Of a stretch of DNA of 56,018 nt, positions 7,815 through 16,095 are shown piece by piece (position 1 is the stretch's first letter; every line of letters begins with the position of its first letter). Source of the stretch: a virus. The DNA lies in IMG/VR virus record IMGVR_UViG_3300043409_000151, positions 1 to 56,018 of that record. The stretch is one strand, 5' to 3'. The notes under the pieces were generated by a model. That model did no database searches. It was not told the origin of the DNA and saw only the letters and a program-made list of their open reading frames with translations. A program made the translations under genes and the position numbers.

Positions 7815-8150
7815 ATGGGTGTTTATACGGGTATTGCACAAGACAATGTAACCATCAACAGCGGCAAAGCAGTTTTGCAGACGCTGACTGTGACTGGTGC
7901 ATTGACTGCTTCCGGTGGCGTTGCTGGTACTCTCACCGGCGACGTAGACGCGACGGCTGGGTACATTCAGCTTCGCACCGCAACTGCTACACAGATCGGC
8001 GCTATCGGCGATGCTGTCAATACGGCGGGTAAAGCTGCTGGGACTATCGTGTTTGACACGACCAACAGCCGACTGATGGTTGCGACAGGTGCCAACGCTA
8101 ACTCGACTTGGGTTCGAGCCGATGGTACCAACGCAGTCACTCCGGCGTGA
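7815..8150 (+). CDS. Structural protein, fibre-like repeat composition
   Basis: A 111-residue protein with AAAAGGAG before ATG 7815. It is Ala/Thr/Gly-rich with short strands (TVTGALTASGGVAGTLTGDVDA, AGYIQLRTATATQ, GTIVFDTTNSRLMVATG) that look like the shaft or knob segments of phage fibres. The TTNSRLMVAT phrase is commonly seen in fibre tip modules. It could be a capsid fibre or a short tail component. A hairpin (8161-8181) follows. Function is not otherwise determinable. Confidence 0.7.
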   Translation: MGVYTGIAQDNVTINSGKAVLQTLTVTGALTASGGVAGTLTGDVDATAGYIQLRTATATQIGAIGDAVNTAGKAAGTIVFDTTNSRLMVATGANANSTWVRADGTNAVTPA

Positions 8151-8160
8151 TGTAAACTGG

Positions 8161-8181
8161 CAGGGGGCTTCATGCCCCCTG
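8161..8181 (+). other. Intercistronic hairpin 3
   Basis: CAGGGGGC-TTCAT-GCCCCCTG, an eight-pair perfect stem with a five-base loop, ten bases after the stop at 8150. It is third in a series after consecutive structural genes. No T tract follows (GTTCGTATAGG), so full termination is doubtful. Confidence 0.8.
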
Positions 8182-8199
8182 TTCGTATAGGAGATTAGG

Positions 8200-8547
8200 A
8201 TGACAGCCAAGCGTATTCCGGCACTGACCGTATTGACCGGCGCACAGTCTGCGACGGACGATAAGCTCGTCATCTTCGACGCGACCGCCAACGAGACGAA
8301 GGCGATTACCCTTCAGCAACTGACCATTGCACAGGCAGCGTACCAACGAGTCCAGAATTTTACCGGCAACGGAAGCACAGTTGCTTTCACGCTGACCTAC
8401 GATCCCGGCAATGAGAACAACACGCAGGTGTTCGTCAACGGGGTCTACCAGCAAAAGAATACCTACGGTGTGAGCGGCACGACACTGACGTTCTCGCAAG
8501 CTCCGCCGTTGACTTCGACCATCGAAGTAATGATCCAGAGGGCTTGA
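8200..8547 (+). CDS. Small fibre-domain protein
   Basis: A 115-residue protein with ATAGGAG before ATG 8200. The C-terminal 65 residues match a beta-sandwich type common in phage fibre proteins: GNGSTVAFTLTYDP, NTQVFVNGVYQQK, YGVSGTTLTFSQAPP, STIEVMIQRA. The N-terminal part (IPALTVLTGAQSATDDKLVI) resembles the short adaptor found at the start of fibre proteins; a related start occurs in the protein at 15283. Likely a virion appendage component, possibly acting with the next gene. Confidence 0.72.
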   Translation: MTAKRIPALTVLTGAQSATDDKLVIFDATANETKAITLQQLTIAQAAYQRVQNFTGNGSTVAFTLTYDPGNENNTQVFVNGVYQQKNTYGVSGTTLTFSQAPPLTSTIEVMIQRA

Positions 8548-8548
8548 C

Positions 8549-9496
8549 ATGCCAACCAACCTTACCGGCTCCACCATTGCCTCCACCTTCGATCAACTGC
8601 TGCATGTTGACGATGGCCCGACCGCGACTGAGAAGACGGTCTACAGCGGCACAGGTGTCGCTACAGCCATGAAGGTTGGCACCACGTCGGCCTCGGTCGG
8701 CAACGTGCAGTTGACCGGCAACACGGTGCAGGCCACCACCGGCAATCTCACGCTGGGTTCCAACATCGCGTTTGGCAGTGCCAGTAACGCCCGCACGGCG
8801 CTGGGCCTCGGCACGATGGCGACCCAGAACTCTGGGGCCGTAGCTATCACAGGCGGCACCTTGTCGGGCGTAACAATCACTGGCTCGTTCTCGGGCCTCA
8901 CCCTCGTGGAGTCTACGACGCTGGCAACCAGCGCGGCTGCGGCGGGTGTGAACCTGAACGGCAACACGTTGGCAGCAGACGGTACTGACACCAACATCGA
9001 CATCAACATCACGCCCAAGGGTACAGGTGAGGTGAACATCCCCAAGGTGGACATCGACGGCGGCGCGGTTGACGGGACTACGGTCGGCGCGACAACTCCG
9101 GCGTCTGTCAAGGGTACGACCGTTGAGGCCACCACTTCAATCGGGTACCCGGTCGGTACGGGTGGAACAGTCACGCAGGGCACAAGCCGCACTACAGGGG
9201 TCACGCTCGACAAGATCACCGGGGAGATTGTTCTGTTCGCAGGCTCACTTGGCGGACATGACGCAGACGAGTTTACGTTGACCAACAGCACTATCGCAGC
9301 AAACGATGTCTTCGTGTTGAGTATTAAATCTGGTGCGGCTGCTGCCACGCGCAAGTATTATCAGGTTCACGTTGTCTCCGTCTCCGCAGGATCGTGTGTC
9401 ATTTCGGTGGGCAACATCGACAACGCAACAATTCCGTCAGCGGGCACCGAGAGTCCTGTGGTTCAGTTTCTTGTACTGAAAGGAGCGGTGGCGTAA
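8549..9496 (+). CDS. Putative fibre protein (head or tail)
   Basis: A 315-residue Thr/Gly/Ala-rich protein. It shows fibre-shaft features: ARTALGLGTMATQNSGAVAITGG (split here as ARTALGLGTMA and ITGGTLSGVTI), which is a very common repeat in trimeric tail fibres, plus IDINITPKGTGEVNIPKVDIDGG. The C-terminal third (about 210-315) is a compact beta domain, perhaps the tip. It starts one base after the previous stop. The gene lies with capsid genes rather than with the 12-17 kb tailspike block, so it may be a head fibre or a second adsorption device. Confidence 0.72.
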   Translation: MPTNLTGSTIASTFDQLLHVDDGPTATEKTVYSGTGVATAMKVGTTSASVGNVQLTGNTVQATTGNLTLGSNIAFGSASNARTALGLGTMATQNSGAVAITGGTLSGVTITGSFSGLTLVESTTLATSAAAAGVNLNGNTLAADGTDTNIDINITPKGTGEVNIPKVDIDGGAVDGTTVGATTPASVKGTTVEATTSIGYPVGTGGTVTQGTSRTTGVTLDKITGEIVLFAGSLGGHDADEFTLTNSTIAANDVFVLSIKSGAAAATRKYYQVHVVSVSAGSCVISVGNIDNATIPSAGTESPVVQFLVLKGAVA

Positions 9497-9756
9497 TGGC
9501 AAAGACACCAGCATGGACTCGCAAGGAAGGCAAAGACCCCAAAGGCGGCTTGAACGCCAAGGGGCGTGCGTCCTACAACAAGGCCAATCCGGGTAAACCC
9601 GGACTGAAGCCGCCAGCGCCGAACCCCAAGACCAAAGAGGACGCAGGCCGCAAGGCCAGTTTCTGCGCCCGGATGTCTGGGATGCCGGGGCCAATGAAGG
9701 ATGATAAGGGTAAACCCACCCGCAAGGCTCTCTCCCTCAAAGCATGGAACTGCTGA
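9496..9756 (+). CDS. Small basic KGGLNAKGRASYN protein
   Basis: An 86-residue Lys/Pro/Gly-rich protein with a TAATG junction to the previous gene. The core DPKGGLNAKGRASYNKANPG, followed by KASFCARMSGMPGPM, is a conserved small phage protein pattern widespread in environmental phages (I believe annotated as DUF6321-like). Its strong positive charge suggests nucleic acid binding or packaging into the head with DNA, but no function is established to my knowledge. It begins a run of three similar tiny basic genes. Confidence 0.75.
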   Translation: MAKTPAWTRKEGKDPKGGLNAKGRASYNKANPGKPGLKPPAPNPKTKEDAGRKASFCARMSGMPGPMKDDKGKPTRKALSLKAWNC

Positions 9757-9757
9757 C

Positions 9758-9952
9758 ATGGCAACCAAACCCAAAGCCAAATCCACGGTCAACGCCGCTG
9801 GCAACTACACCAAGCCCGAACTGCGCAAGCGGATCGTGTCGCAGGTGAAGTCTGCTGCGGTGCAGGGCACTGCTGCTGGGCAATGGAGCGCACGCAAAGC
9901 ACAACTTGTTGCCAAGAAGTACAAGGCCGCTGGCGGCGGGTACAGGGACTGA
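9758..9952 (+). CDS. Small basic protein (64 aa)
   Basis: A 64-residue protein, ATG at 9758, one base after the previous stop. It is helical and Lys/Arg-rich: NYTKPELRKRIVSQVKSA, then GQWSARKAQLVAKKYKAAGGGYRD. The QWSARKAQLVAK...GGGYR pattern recurs in small phage and prophage proteins of unknown role. It is probably expressed with its two basic neighbours as a set. DNA binding is an inference from charge only. Confidence 0.75.
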   Translation: MATKPKAKSTVNAAGNYTKPELRKRIVSQVKSAAVQGTAAGQWSARKAQLVAKKYKAAGGGYRD

Positions 9953-9953
9953 C

Positions 9954-10187
9954 ATGAAAGCCCCACAGAAAAGCCTCAAGGACTGGGGCGATCAAAAATG
10001 GAGAACCAAAAGTGGTAAAAAATCTTCTGACACGGGTGAACGATACCTTCCTGAAGCTGCAATTAAGAGTCTTAGCCCTGCTGAGTACGCTGCAACAACA
10101 CGTGCAAAACGCATGGGCAAAGCTGCGGGGAAACAATTCGTAGCCCAGCCGAAATCTGTCGCAAAGAAAACTGCGCAGTACCGATAG
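9954..10187 (+). CDS. Small basic protein, DUF5872-like
   Basis: A 77-residue protein, ATG 9954. The phrases KSLKDWGDQKWRTKSGK and RYLPEAAIKSLSPAEYAATTRAKR, with FVAQPKSVAKKTAQYR at the end, fit a conserved family (DUF5872, from memory) found in phages and some bacteria. It is visibly more AT-rich than the two genes before it. Function is unknown. The WR..SG and LPxxAxxxLSPAEYA motifs are the conserved core. Confidence 0.75.
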   Translation: MKAPQKSLKDWGDQKWRTKSGKKSSDTGERYLPEAAIKSLSPAEYAATTRAKRMGKAAGKQFVAQPKSVAKKTAQYR

Positions 10188-10210
10188 TCAACCACCAAAA
10201 GGAAATCCGA

Positions 10211-10489
10211 ATGAGCAAAATGTACATCCGAGTCAAGAGCGATGGCTTCATCTATGACTTCAACCCCATTCTGGCGAAGAACCCCGAGTGCGAAGTCGTG
10301 CCCGAGGAGATCGCCTACCCTGAGCGGTTCATCCCTCCGGCTGCTGCACAACGTGTTGCAGAGGCTGTGAAGGCAACTGGACGCAAGAAGAAGGGTGCGC
10401 TTGACTTGTCAACTGATGACATTCCAGAGGCTCCGCCGTATACTCCTGCTGAACTGGCCGAGGAAGCCTCACGAGGATTGCCTGCATGA
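10211..10489 (+). CDS. Hypothetical protein before head-tail adaptor
   Basis: A 92-residue protein with AAAAGGAAAT before ATG 10211. The N-terminus is strand-rich (MYIRVKSDGFIYDFNPILAKN). The middle has an Ala-rich helix followed by basic RKKKG, and the C-terminus is acidic and proline-rich. Its end overlaps the next gene by ATGA. I do not recognise the family. The position suggests a head-completion or adaptor accessory. Confidence 0.7.
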   Translation: MSKMYIRVKSDGFIYDFNPILAKNPECEVVPEEIAYPERFIPPAAAQRVAEAVKATGRKKKGALDLSTDDIPEAPPYTPAELAEEASRGLPA

Positions 10490-11130
10490 CACCCAACGAA
10501 GTCATCACCGAAGTGCGTCGTTTGATACAAGACACCAAGGCACCGTTTCGCTACAGCGATACGGTGATGCTCGGCTTCGTCAATCAGACGCTCAAGCGCA
10601 TGGTGATGCTTCGCCCCGACCTGTTCGCAGTGATCGGGGATATTCCAACGACTCCGGCCACCGTGTTGCAAAGCTGCCCTGCGGACTCGACACGGCTGAT
10701 CGAAATCTTCCAAGTCAAGAACGGCGATGCCGTCACGGAAGTCAACCGCGAGACGCTGGATCGCACAGCCCCCGGATGGCTGCGCGAGGCTCCCGGCCAG
10801 CCCGTGAACTTCATGCGTCACGTGCGCAACCCCAACAGGTTCTTCGTGGCACCCGCTCCTGCGGTGGGTGTCGTGCTTGTCGGGGAGTACGCTCAGACGC
10901 CGCCCGACTACACGCTCAACCAAGAGATCACGTTTCCCACGGATGCGTACTTCCCCACCGTCGTGGACGGTACTGTGTTCTTGGCCGAGTCAATCGACAA
11001 CGAGCACGTGAACTCGGGCCGAGCCAAACTGTTCCAAGATTCGTTTGTTCAGGGACTCGGTGTGTCGTTGCAGTCGCGCACGATCACGGATACCGAAGCA
11101 GGCGGGCAAGACCCGAGACAGGTGATCTGA
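10486..11130 (+). CDS. Head-tail adaptor protein (first)
   Basis: A 214-residue protein coupled to the previous gene by an ATGA overlap. The N-terminus TPNEVITEVRRLIQDTKAPFRYSDTVMLGFVNQTLKRM resembles adaptor and tail-tube proteins that sit under the portal (helical start, then YSD and a helix; written here in part as RRLIQDTKAPFRYSD). It is followed by a beta-rich domain and a C-terminal helix-loop. Pairing with the next gene recalls the paired adaptor/tail tubular proteins of short-tailed phages. Confidence 0.72.
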   Translation: MTPNEVITEVRRLIQDTKAPFRYSDTVMLGFVNQTLKRMVMLRPDLFAVIGDIPTTPATVLQSCPADSTRLIEIFQVKNGDAVTEVNRETLDRTAPGWLREAPGQPVNFMRHVRNPNRFFVAPAPAVGVVLVGEYAQTPPDYTLNQEITFPTDAYFPTVVDGTVFLAESIDNEHVNSGRAKLFQDSFVQGLGVSLQSRTITDTEAGGQDPRQVI

Positions 11131-11131
11131 C

Positions 11132-11905
11132 ATGGCCGACCGCACCTTTGCATCCCTCGTCCCCCGTGTGCAGGCTTCTGTGCCGGGGTGCCCCAACGCC
11201 ACCATCGTGCAGTACATCCGCGACTCGGCCATCCGCACGTGCGAGCGCACGCTGTACTATCGGTACCAAGTGCCGCTGTTCAACTTGTTGCCCGGTGTCA
11301 GCGAGTACGCCTACAACAAGCCGGTGACTACCGATGTGCATGTGATGTTCGAGGCGGTGGTCAATGACCGCCCCTTGGAGCGCCTGACGATGGAGAAAGC
11401 CATCGAGTTGTATCCCAAGTGGGCCGACCTCTACAGCGGGCAAGACCCGGCTGTGGCGTGGAGCCTGACGCCTCCAAATGTCTTCAACAGTTTTGAGTAC
11501 AACGAGGCTTTGTTCAACGAGAACTCGCCCTACGTGCTGCCTCCTGAAATCGTAGCGGACGGCTCAACCCCGCAGTCAATCTGCCAAGTCAACCCGGACA
11601 AGTACATCATTCTGCCGCTGCCTGATGGGCAGGCGACGTATCGGTGCCGCATGTTCTTGGCGCTCAAACCCAAGCGCAACGCCACGGCGATGGACGAGTT
11701 CATCATGGATGAACTGGAAGAAGTTATCATGCACGGGGCGCTGCAACATCTTCTGGTGTTGCCGAACCAAGCATGGTCTGATCGTGAGCTTGCTGCGTAT
11801 CACGCCAAGCAGTACGTGTACCAGACTTCTGAGCGTCGTGCTCGGGCCAACCTCGGCAATGTGCGCGGCACCATGCGCGTGCGGATGCAACCTTTTGGAG
11901 CCTGA
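11132..11905 (+). CDS. Head-tail adaptor / tail tubular A-like protein
   Basis: A 257-residue protein beginning one base after the previous stop. It has an N-terminal helical bundle (ATIVQYIRDSAIRTCERTLYYRYQ) and a central beta domain. It ends in a long helix (LEEVIMHGALQHLLVLP, then WSDRELAAYHAKQYVYQ) followed by a basic RVRMQPFGA tail. This resembles the gatekeeper/tail tubular A class that links portal and nozzle in podoviruses. The nozzle protein itself is further downstream at 20542, beyond the fibre and lysis genes. Confidence 0.72.
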   Translation: MADRTFASLVPRVQASVPGCPNATIVQYIRDSAIRTCERTLYYRYQVPLFNLLPGVSEYAYNKPVTTDVHVMFEAVVNDRPLERLTMEKAIELYPKWADLYSGQDPAVAWSLTPPNVFNSFEYNEALFNENSPYVLPPEIVADGSTPQSICQVNPDKYIILPLPDGQATYRCRMFLALKPKRNATAMDEFIMDELEEVIMHGALQHLLVLPNQAWSDRELAAYHAKQYVYQTSERRARANLGNVRGTMRVRMQPFGA

Positions 11906-11906
11906 C

Positions 11907-12236
11907 ATGGGAATTCAACTTTCCAACAATGCTGTTGCCTTCGTACCTAGTGCGGTGTCCAGCACGCAGACATCGCTCACCGTCACGGCAGGCAAGGGGG
12001 CGCTGTTCCCGATCCTCGGCGCGACCGATTACTTCTATGCCACCTTGAGCGACGTGAACAACAACTTCGAGATCGTGAAGGTCACGGCTCGCACAGACGA
12101 CGTGATGACGATGGTTCGGGCACAGGAGAGCACACTGGCGATCCCGTTCCCGGCCAACAGCCGCTTCGAGCACCGGATCACGGCGGCAACCATCCGGGCA
12201 ATCATCGACGATGCTGACGACTATCTGCTTCTCTGA
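11907..12236 (+). CDS. Short virion protein, paralogue of tailspike N-terminal domain
   Basis: A 109-residue protein, ATG 11907. It is clearly homologous to the first 105 or so residues of the tailspike at 12734. Both start MGIQL.NNA and share FP.LGATDYFYATL, F.(I/V)IKVTAR, a VVRAQE-type segment and a final helix. In the tailspike this domain is the presumed virion anchor. Here it stands alone, so it may be the receptor-side socket, a cap, or a fibre that lost its distal part. Tandem duplication of the anchor is the simplest origin. Confidence 0.8.
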   Translation: MGIQLSNNAVAFVPSAVSSTQTSLTVTAGKGALFPILGATDYFYATLSDVNNNFEIVKVTARTDDVMTMVRAQESTLAIPFPANSRFEHRITAATIRAIIDDADDYLLL

Positions 12237-12247
12237 AAGGACACAAC

Positions 12248-12601
12248 ATGGCTATCGTAACTCCCGCATTTGATTTCGTCGCTACCCAGTCGGGTAAAAC
12301 GCCCCGTGTGACGTGGGCAGACATCGTGACTGGTGACACCCTCACGGCCTTCCCCGTCGCCGCTCAGGCTGCTGTAGCGGGCGCTGTGCAGTTCGGCGGC
12401 ACCTTCGGTGGTGCGACCATCGGGCTGCAAGTTTCCAACGACGGCACGACCTACTTCGACATGAAGGACTTGGGTGGCACCGTGATCAGCGCCACAGCGG
12501 CTGCGCTGTTCGAGTTCACAACGGCTGCGATGTATATCCGCCCGGTGATTGCGAGCGGCTCGGCCAACGCCGTTGACGTGACCGTGGTGCTGCGAGGCTG
12601 A
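12248..12601 (+). CDS. Small beta-rich virion protein
   Basis: A 117-residue protein with AAAGGACACAAC before ATG 12248. It is strand-rich (GAVQFGGTFGGATIGLQVSND, TTYFDMKDLGG, MYIRPVIASGSA, VDVTVVLRG). The GATIGLQVSNDGTTY...IRPVI pattern is a compact jelly-roll-like module often found among phage virion proteins. It lies between the two copies of the anchor domain. Probably a tail or baseplate component. No enzymatic motif is visible. Confidence 0.72.
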   Translation: MAIVTPAFDFVATQSGKTPRVTWADIVTGDTLTAFPVAAQAAVAGAVQFGGTFGGATIGLQVSNDGTTYFDMKDLGGTVISATAAALFEFTTAAMYIRPVIASGSANAVDVTVVLRG

Positions 12602-12602
12602 C

Positions 12603-12731
12603 ATGGCACTGAACATCGTCCTGATCATGCGGCGCATTCGGAGGCAGACCTCTGCGCTCCTCAACAACCTGCTGCTCGAAGACGGCGATGATATGCTGCA
12701 AGAAGACGGCTCGTACATCCTGCTGGAGTAG
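12603..12731 (+). CDS. Mini-protein (42 aa) with repeated LLxEDGxxxLxED motif
   Basis: A 42-codon gene between 12601 and 12734 with an ATG one base after the previous stop and a TAG two bases before the next ATG. The translation starts MALNIVLIMRRIRRQ and ends LLLEDGDDMLQEDGSYILLE. The tandem LEDG/QEDG pattern is typical of C-terminal segments of phage tail proteins, where it forms short strands. Tight packing and absence of any gap support it being real. It may be a detached module of the neighbouring virion protein. Confidence 0.65.
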   Translation: MALNIVLIMRRIRRQTSALLNNLLLEDGDDMLQEDGSYILLE

Positions 12732-12733
12732 AT

Positions 12734-15004
12734 ATGGGAATCCAACTGAAGAACAACGCCTCCGGCACACTGGCAACTGCGATTAACGCCTCGGACACGG
12801 GCATCGTCCTGACGACGGGCAACGGAGCCAGCTTCCCTGCGCTCGGCGCGACCGACTACTTCTACGCCACGCTGGAGAGCACAGGCGGCACGTTTGAGGT
12901 GATCAAGGTCACAGCGCGGTCGGGCGACTCCATGACCGTGGTGCGGGCACAGGAAGGCTCTACGGCCAACTCTTTTGCTGCGGGTTCCCGCATTGAGTTG
13001 CGCGTCACTGCGCAGTCTGTGTTGGATGCAGTTGATCAGGCGACAGCAGCGCAGGTCGGAGTGACGCCATATGGTTGGATCGCGGCTACCGATGTGCAAG
13101 ACGCATTTGAGGAAGTCGTAGATGATCTCGGCGCTTCATCCGGCTCTTCGCTCGTCGGGTTCCTTCAGTCCGGTACTGGCGCTGTAACTAGAACAGCGCA
13201 AGCAAAAATGCGTGAGCGCATCAGCGTCCAAGATTACGGCGCTGTTGGTGACGGTGTGACTGATGACGCAGCCGCAATTCTTAAAACGTTTAATTATTCA
13301 CGAACTATCGGTGGGTGTGATGTTGATTTCCCAAAGGCTAATTATTTGATTAGCCACGGCTTCAACGTCCCAACAAACACAACTGTTCACTTAAATGGTT
13401 CAACCATTAAAGCAACAACTACTTTCTCGCAAGGCACAATTCCAACTTACGGTGCGATCTCTATGTTTGAGGTCAGCAACCGTGTTCCTTTTGCTGGCGC
13501 ACCCGCAATCGAAAACATTTCCTTTATTGGTGACGGCGCAATTTTGGACGGTCGCCGTGATGAACAAACTGGGTCGCCTGCTGGTTATGACGGCATCCTG
13601 TTTGAGACAAGCGACACGCCTCAACAAGCTGACTTTGGCAAGATCAGAAACATCTTGGTGAGCGACATCACAATTGACCGTGCCGGTTATGACGGCTTTT
13701 ATGTTGCTGGCGTTGACGACATGGAAGTTCGCAACGTCAAAACTTTCTTCTCACCTCGCATCGGCATCGTGGTCGTGGCTGGTTTAAATATTCGATTCAT
13801 TGACTGCGAATCCAGCTACACCATTGGTGACAACCCCGGATCGCCTACACCCGGCCCCGGCAACAGTGGTGATGGTTATTGGAACGAACCAAACTTTGCT
13901 TGGCAGACTATTGATGTCAAGTATTTGAATTGCTACGCATCCAAAAACTACCAGTCCGGCTTCAAGCCATTCAACGCTGGTGCAGATGCGTCCTTCTTCA
14001 TTGAGTTGGTTGCCTGTAAAGGTTTTGACAATTGCTGGGACGAAGTGACAGGTACTCGATTGTCGTCACCAGCCGAAGCCAACTTTCGTGTCAGCCTGAA
14101 TGACACCGCAAGCGCGTCGGCGTACCTGCTGTTCAAGGACTGCGTATCGCAAACATCCGAGCGTAGTGGTTTTAGCCTTCAGCGTGGTGCAGCAAGTGGC
14201 GCAGGCTACGTGCAACGCATCATTGTTGACAACCTTACAGTAATGGATTGCAATCGCAGCAACACTGACGGGTTAAATCGTAGCCCCATTCAAGTTGCAT
14301 CAACCGCTGCATCAACATATCCACTTATTGTGTTTAACGCGCCCGTTGTTGTGTCCACATACAACAACACCTTGGGTTATGGCATTGCTGTTGACGATCC
14401 AACTGGTGTGTTCATCAACAATCCAATTTTTGCGGGGGTGTTTAGCGAGCAATTGTTCATCACTGGCACTCTGCCCGGATCGCGCACAACATCAAACATC
14501 CCAAACTTTTTTCTTGATCCTAACGCTGATCAGTCTCCTACTGGCATTGCTGGTGATGTGACCAAGTTTTACAAGCCAGTGCGTTTGGCTTCTTTTGATC
14601 AAACAGCACAGCCTTCCACTGGCGATATGTTTGCCAATGAGTTAACCGTTTGGCAGAAAGACGACAATCAGTTTGTCGGAATGTTTAAGCGTGACGACTC
14701 GGCATCCTTGCAGTATTTGGATTTCAGAAATGAACGCAGAATCCGTGCTGTTTTGAATCTTTCGGCATCTTCTGCGAACATATCTGCACAAAGTGTCGAA
14801 ACTCACACTTTGACGGTTACTGGTGCTGTTGTTGGCGCTTACGTTGAGGTGTCTATGAACGTGGCGCTTAACAACGCTTTGATTCTTCAAGCGCAAGTGT
14901 CAGCCGCCAACACTGTGACCATCAACATCCACAACCCATCCAGCGGGACTATCAGCCGTGCTGCTGGTTTCGTCACTGTTAATGTATTGTCGTCTGACGT
15001 TTGA
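12734..15004 (+). CDS. Tailspike with pectate-lyase-type beta-helix (putative depolymerase)
   Basis: A 756-residue protein. Residues 1-105 are the virion-anchor domain shared with the gene at 11907. At residues 163-182 sits SVQDYGAVGDGVTDDAAA, the hallmark entry strand of the pectate_lyase_3 right-handed beta-helix, followed by several hundred residues of short strands with Asn/Asp turns. The C-terminal part (about 640-756) is a beta-sandwich tip. Such spikes bind and usually cleave host surface polysaccharide. DNA becomes noticeably AT-richer from about 13.18 kb, so an exchangeable distal domain appears to have been joined to a conserved anchor. Confidence 0.88.
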   Translation: MGIQLKNNASGTLATAINASDTGIVLTTGNGASFPALGATDYFYATLESTGGTFEVIKVTARSGDSMTVVRAQEGSTANSFAAGSRIELRVTAQSVLDAVDQATAAQVGVTPYGWIAATDVQDAFEEVVDDLGASSGSSLVGFLQSGTGAVTRTAQAKMRERISVQDYGAVGDGVTDDAAAILKTFNYSRTIGGCDVDFPKANYLISHGFNVPTNTTVHLNGSTIKATTTFSQGTIPTYGAISMFEVSNRVPFAGAPAIENISFIGDGAILDGRRDEQTGSPAGYDGILFETSDTPQQADFGKIRNILVSDITIDRAGYDGFYVAGVDDMEVRNVKTFFSPRIGIVVVAGLNIRFIDCESSYTIGDNPGSPTPGPGNSGDGYWNEPNFAWQTIDVKYLNCYASKNYQSGFKPFNAGADASFFIELVACKGFDNCWDEVTGTRLSSPAEANFRVSLNDTASASAYLLFKDCVSQTSERSGFSLQRGAASGAGYVQRIIVDNLTVMDCNRSNTDGLNRSPIQVASTAASTYPLIVFNAPVVVSTYNNTLGYGIAVDDPTGVFINNPIFAGVFSEQLFITGTLPGSRTTSNIPNFFLDPNADQSPTGIAGDVTKFYKPVRLASFDQTAQPSTGDMFANELTVWQKDDNQFVGMFKRDDSASLQYLDFRNERRIRAVLNLSASSANISAQSVETHTLTVTGAVVGAYVEVSMNVALNNALILQAQVSAANTVTINIHNPSSGTISRAAGFVTVNVLSSDV

Positions 15005-15019
15005 ACAAGGAGCATTGAA

Positions 15020-15280
15020 ATGGCACTCACCAAAGACATAAAGTTCAAAGGAATCACCATTCCTCTTGCCTACATCAGGGTCAACAATTTTTCTGGAAGC
15101 AAAGACAATATTGCGTTCAATGTTGGCTTTTATGGAAATGCAGACGAGAACGGCGAACGCGAGATGTTTGACCAAAAAGCATATCAGTGCGCGTACAACC
15201 TCAACGGTCTAAACGCAGTAGCACAGGCTTACGAGCATCTTAAAACCTTGCCTGAGTTCGCAGGCGCACTGGAGTCCTAA
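15020..15280 (+). CDS. Small protein between tailspike genes
   Basis: An 86-residue protein with CAAGGAG before ATG 15020. It is alpha/beta: TKDIKFKGITIPLAYIRVNN, a glycine turn, NIAFNVGFYGN, then a C-terminal helix (AVAQAYEHLKTLPEF). It belongs to the AT-rich fibre block. Proteins of this type (a strand pair, then a short helix) often follow fibre genes and may be assembly helpers. I do not recognise the family. Confidence 0.7.
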   Translation: MALTKDIKFKGITIPLAYIRVNNFSGSKDNIAFNVGFYGNADENGEREMFDQKAYQCAYNLNGLNAVAQAYEHLKTLPEFAGALES

Positions 15281-15282
15281 TC

Positions 15283-16095
15283 ATGGCAGATACAAAAATC
15301 TCTGCGCTGACCAGCGCAACAGTGCCACTGGCAGGTACGGAAGTATTGCCAATTGTTCAAGGTGGGCAAACACGCAAAGTACCTGTTTCTGACTTAACCG
15401 CAGGCCGTGCAATTGCTGCTTCAGCCGCAACAATTACTGGCGCAACTACCGCAGTTTCGTTGACGTTGGCAAACAGTGGTGGTGGAACAAACGCCACTTT
15501 TGCGGTTACTGAAAACACGGGTGTTACGCTTAACTTGAACGAAGGTGCAACTGCCCGTCAGTTGATTATTCAACAAGGCGGCGTTGAAACTTGGCGTTTT
15601 AATGCTTCTGGTAATTTTGCGGCAGCAGATGGCAAAGGCATCGACTTTTCTGCCACATCGGGCACAGGCACAAGCGAGTTGCTGGATGACTATGAAGAAG
15701 GTACTTGGACAGTTTCGTTTTTTGATGCTGCTAGTGGTGGCAATGCATCGGCAACCACCACAACTGGTTATTACACCAAAGTTGGCAACTGTGTGACCGC
15801 AGTATTTAGCGTATCAAATATTAGCACCGCTGGAATGACTGGTGGAAATGCGTTTTATTTTACGCTTCCATTTACGTCTGCTACCACAATAGGTATTGGA
15901 ACGGGTGCTTCCGTTTTAGAGCAGTTTACATTTCCAGCATTAAGAACTATGGTTGCTCCTTATATATCTGATAATAGTGCAAGAGGATTTTTTAGAGCAT
16001 CTGGAAGTGCTGTTGATACTTCAAGCATTTTGGTAAGCGAACTGTCAACTGGAGTGTCAGACATTGAAAGATGCGCTGTCACATATTTTGCATAA
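15283..16095 (+). CDS. Fibre protein with N-terminal adaptor and LDDYEEGTW motif
   Basis: A 270-residue protein starting three bases after the previous stop. The N-terminus (DTKISALTSATVPLAGTEVL, then VVQGG-type QGGQTRKVPVSDL) is a common short anchor of phage fibres. A Thr/Ala shaft follows and, near residue 130, LLDDYEEGTWTVSF precedes a compact C-terminal beta domain (TTTGYYTKVGNCVTA). The DDYEEGTW motif is well known at the start of fibre tip domains. A third receptor-binding device in this locus. Confidence 0.8.
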   Translation: MADTKISALTSATVPLAGTEVLPIVQGGQTRKVPVSDLTAGRAIAASAATITGATTAVSLTLANSGGGTNATFAVTENTGVTLNLNEGATARQLIIQQGGVETWRFNASGNFAAADGKGIDFSATSGTGTSELLDDYEEGTWTVSFFDAASGGNASATTTTGYYTKVGNCVTAVFSVSNISTAGMTGGNAFYFTLPFTSATTIGIGTGASVLEQFTFPALRTMVAPYISDNSARGFFRASGSAVDTSSILVSELSTGVSDIERCAVTYFA

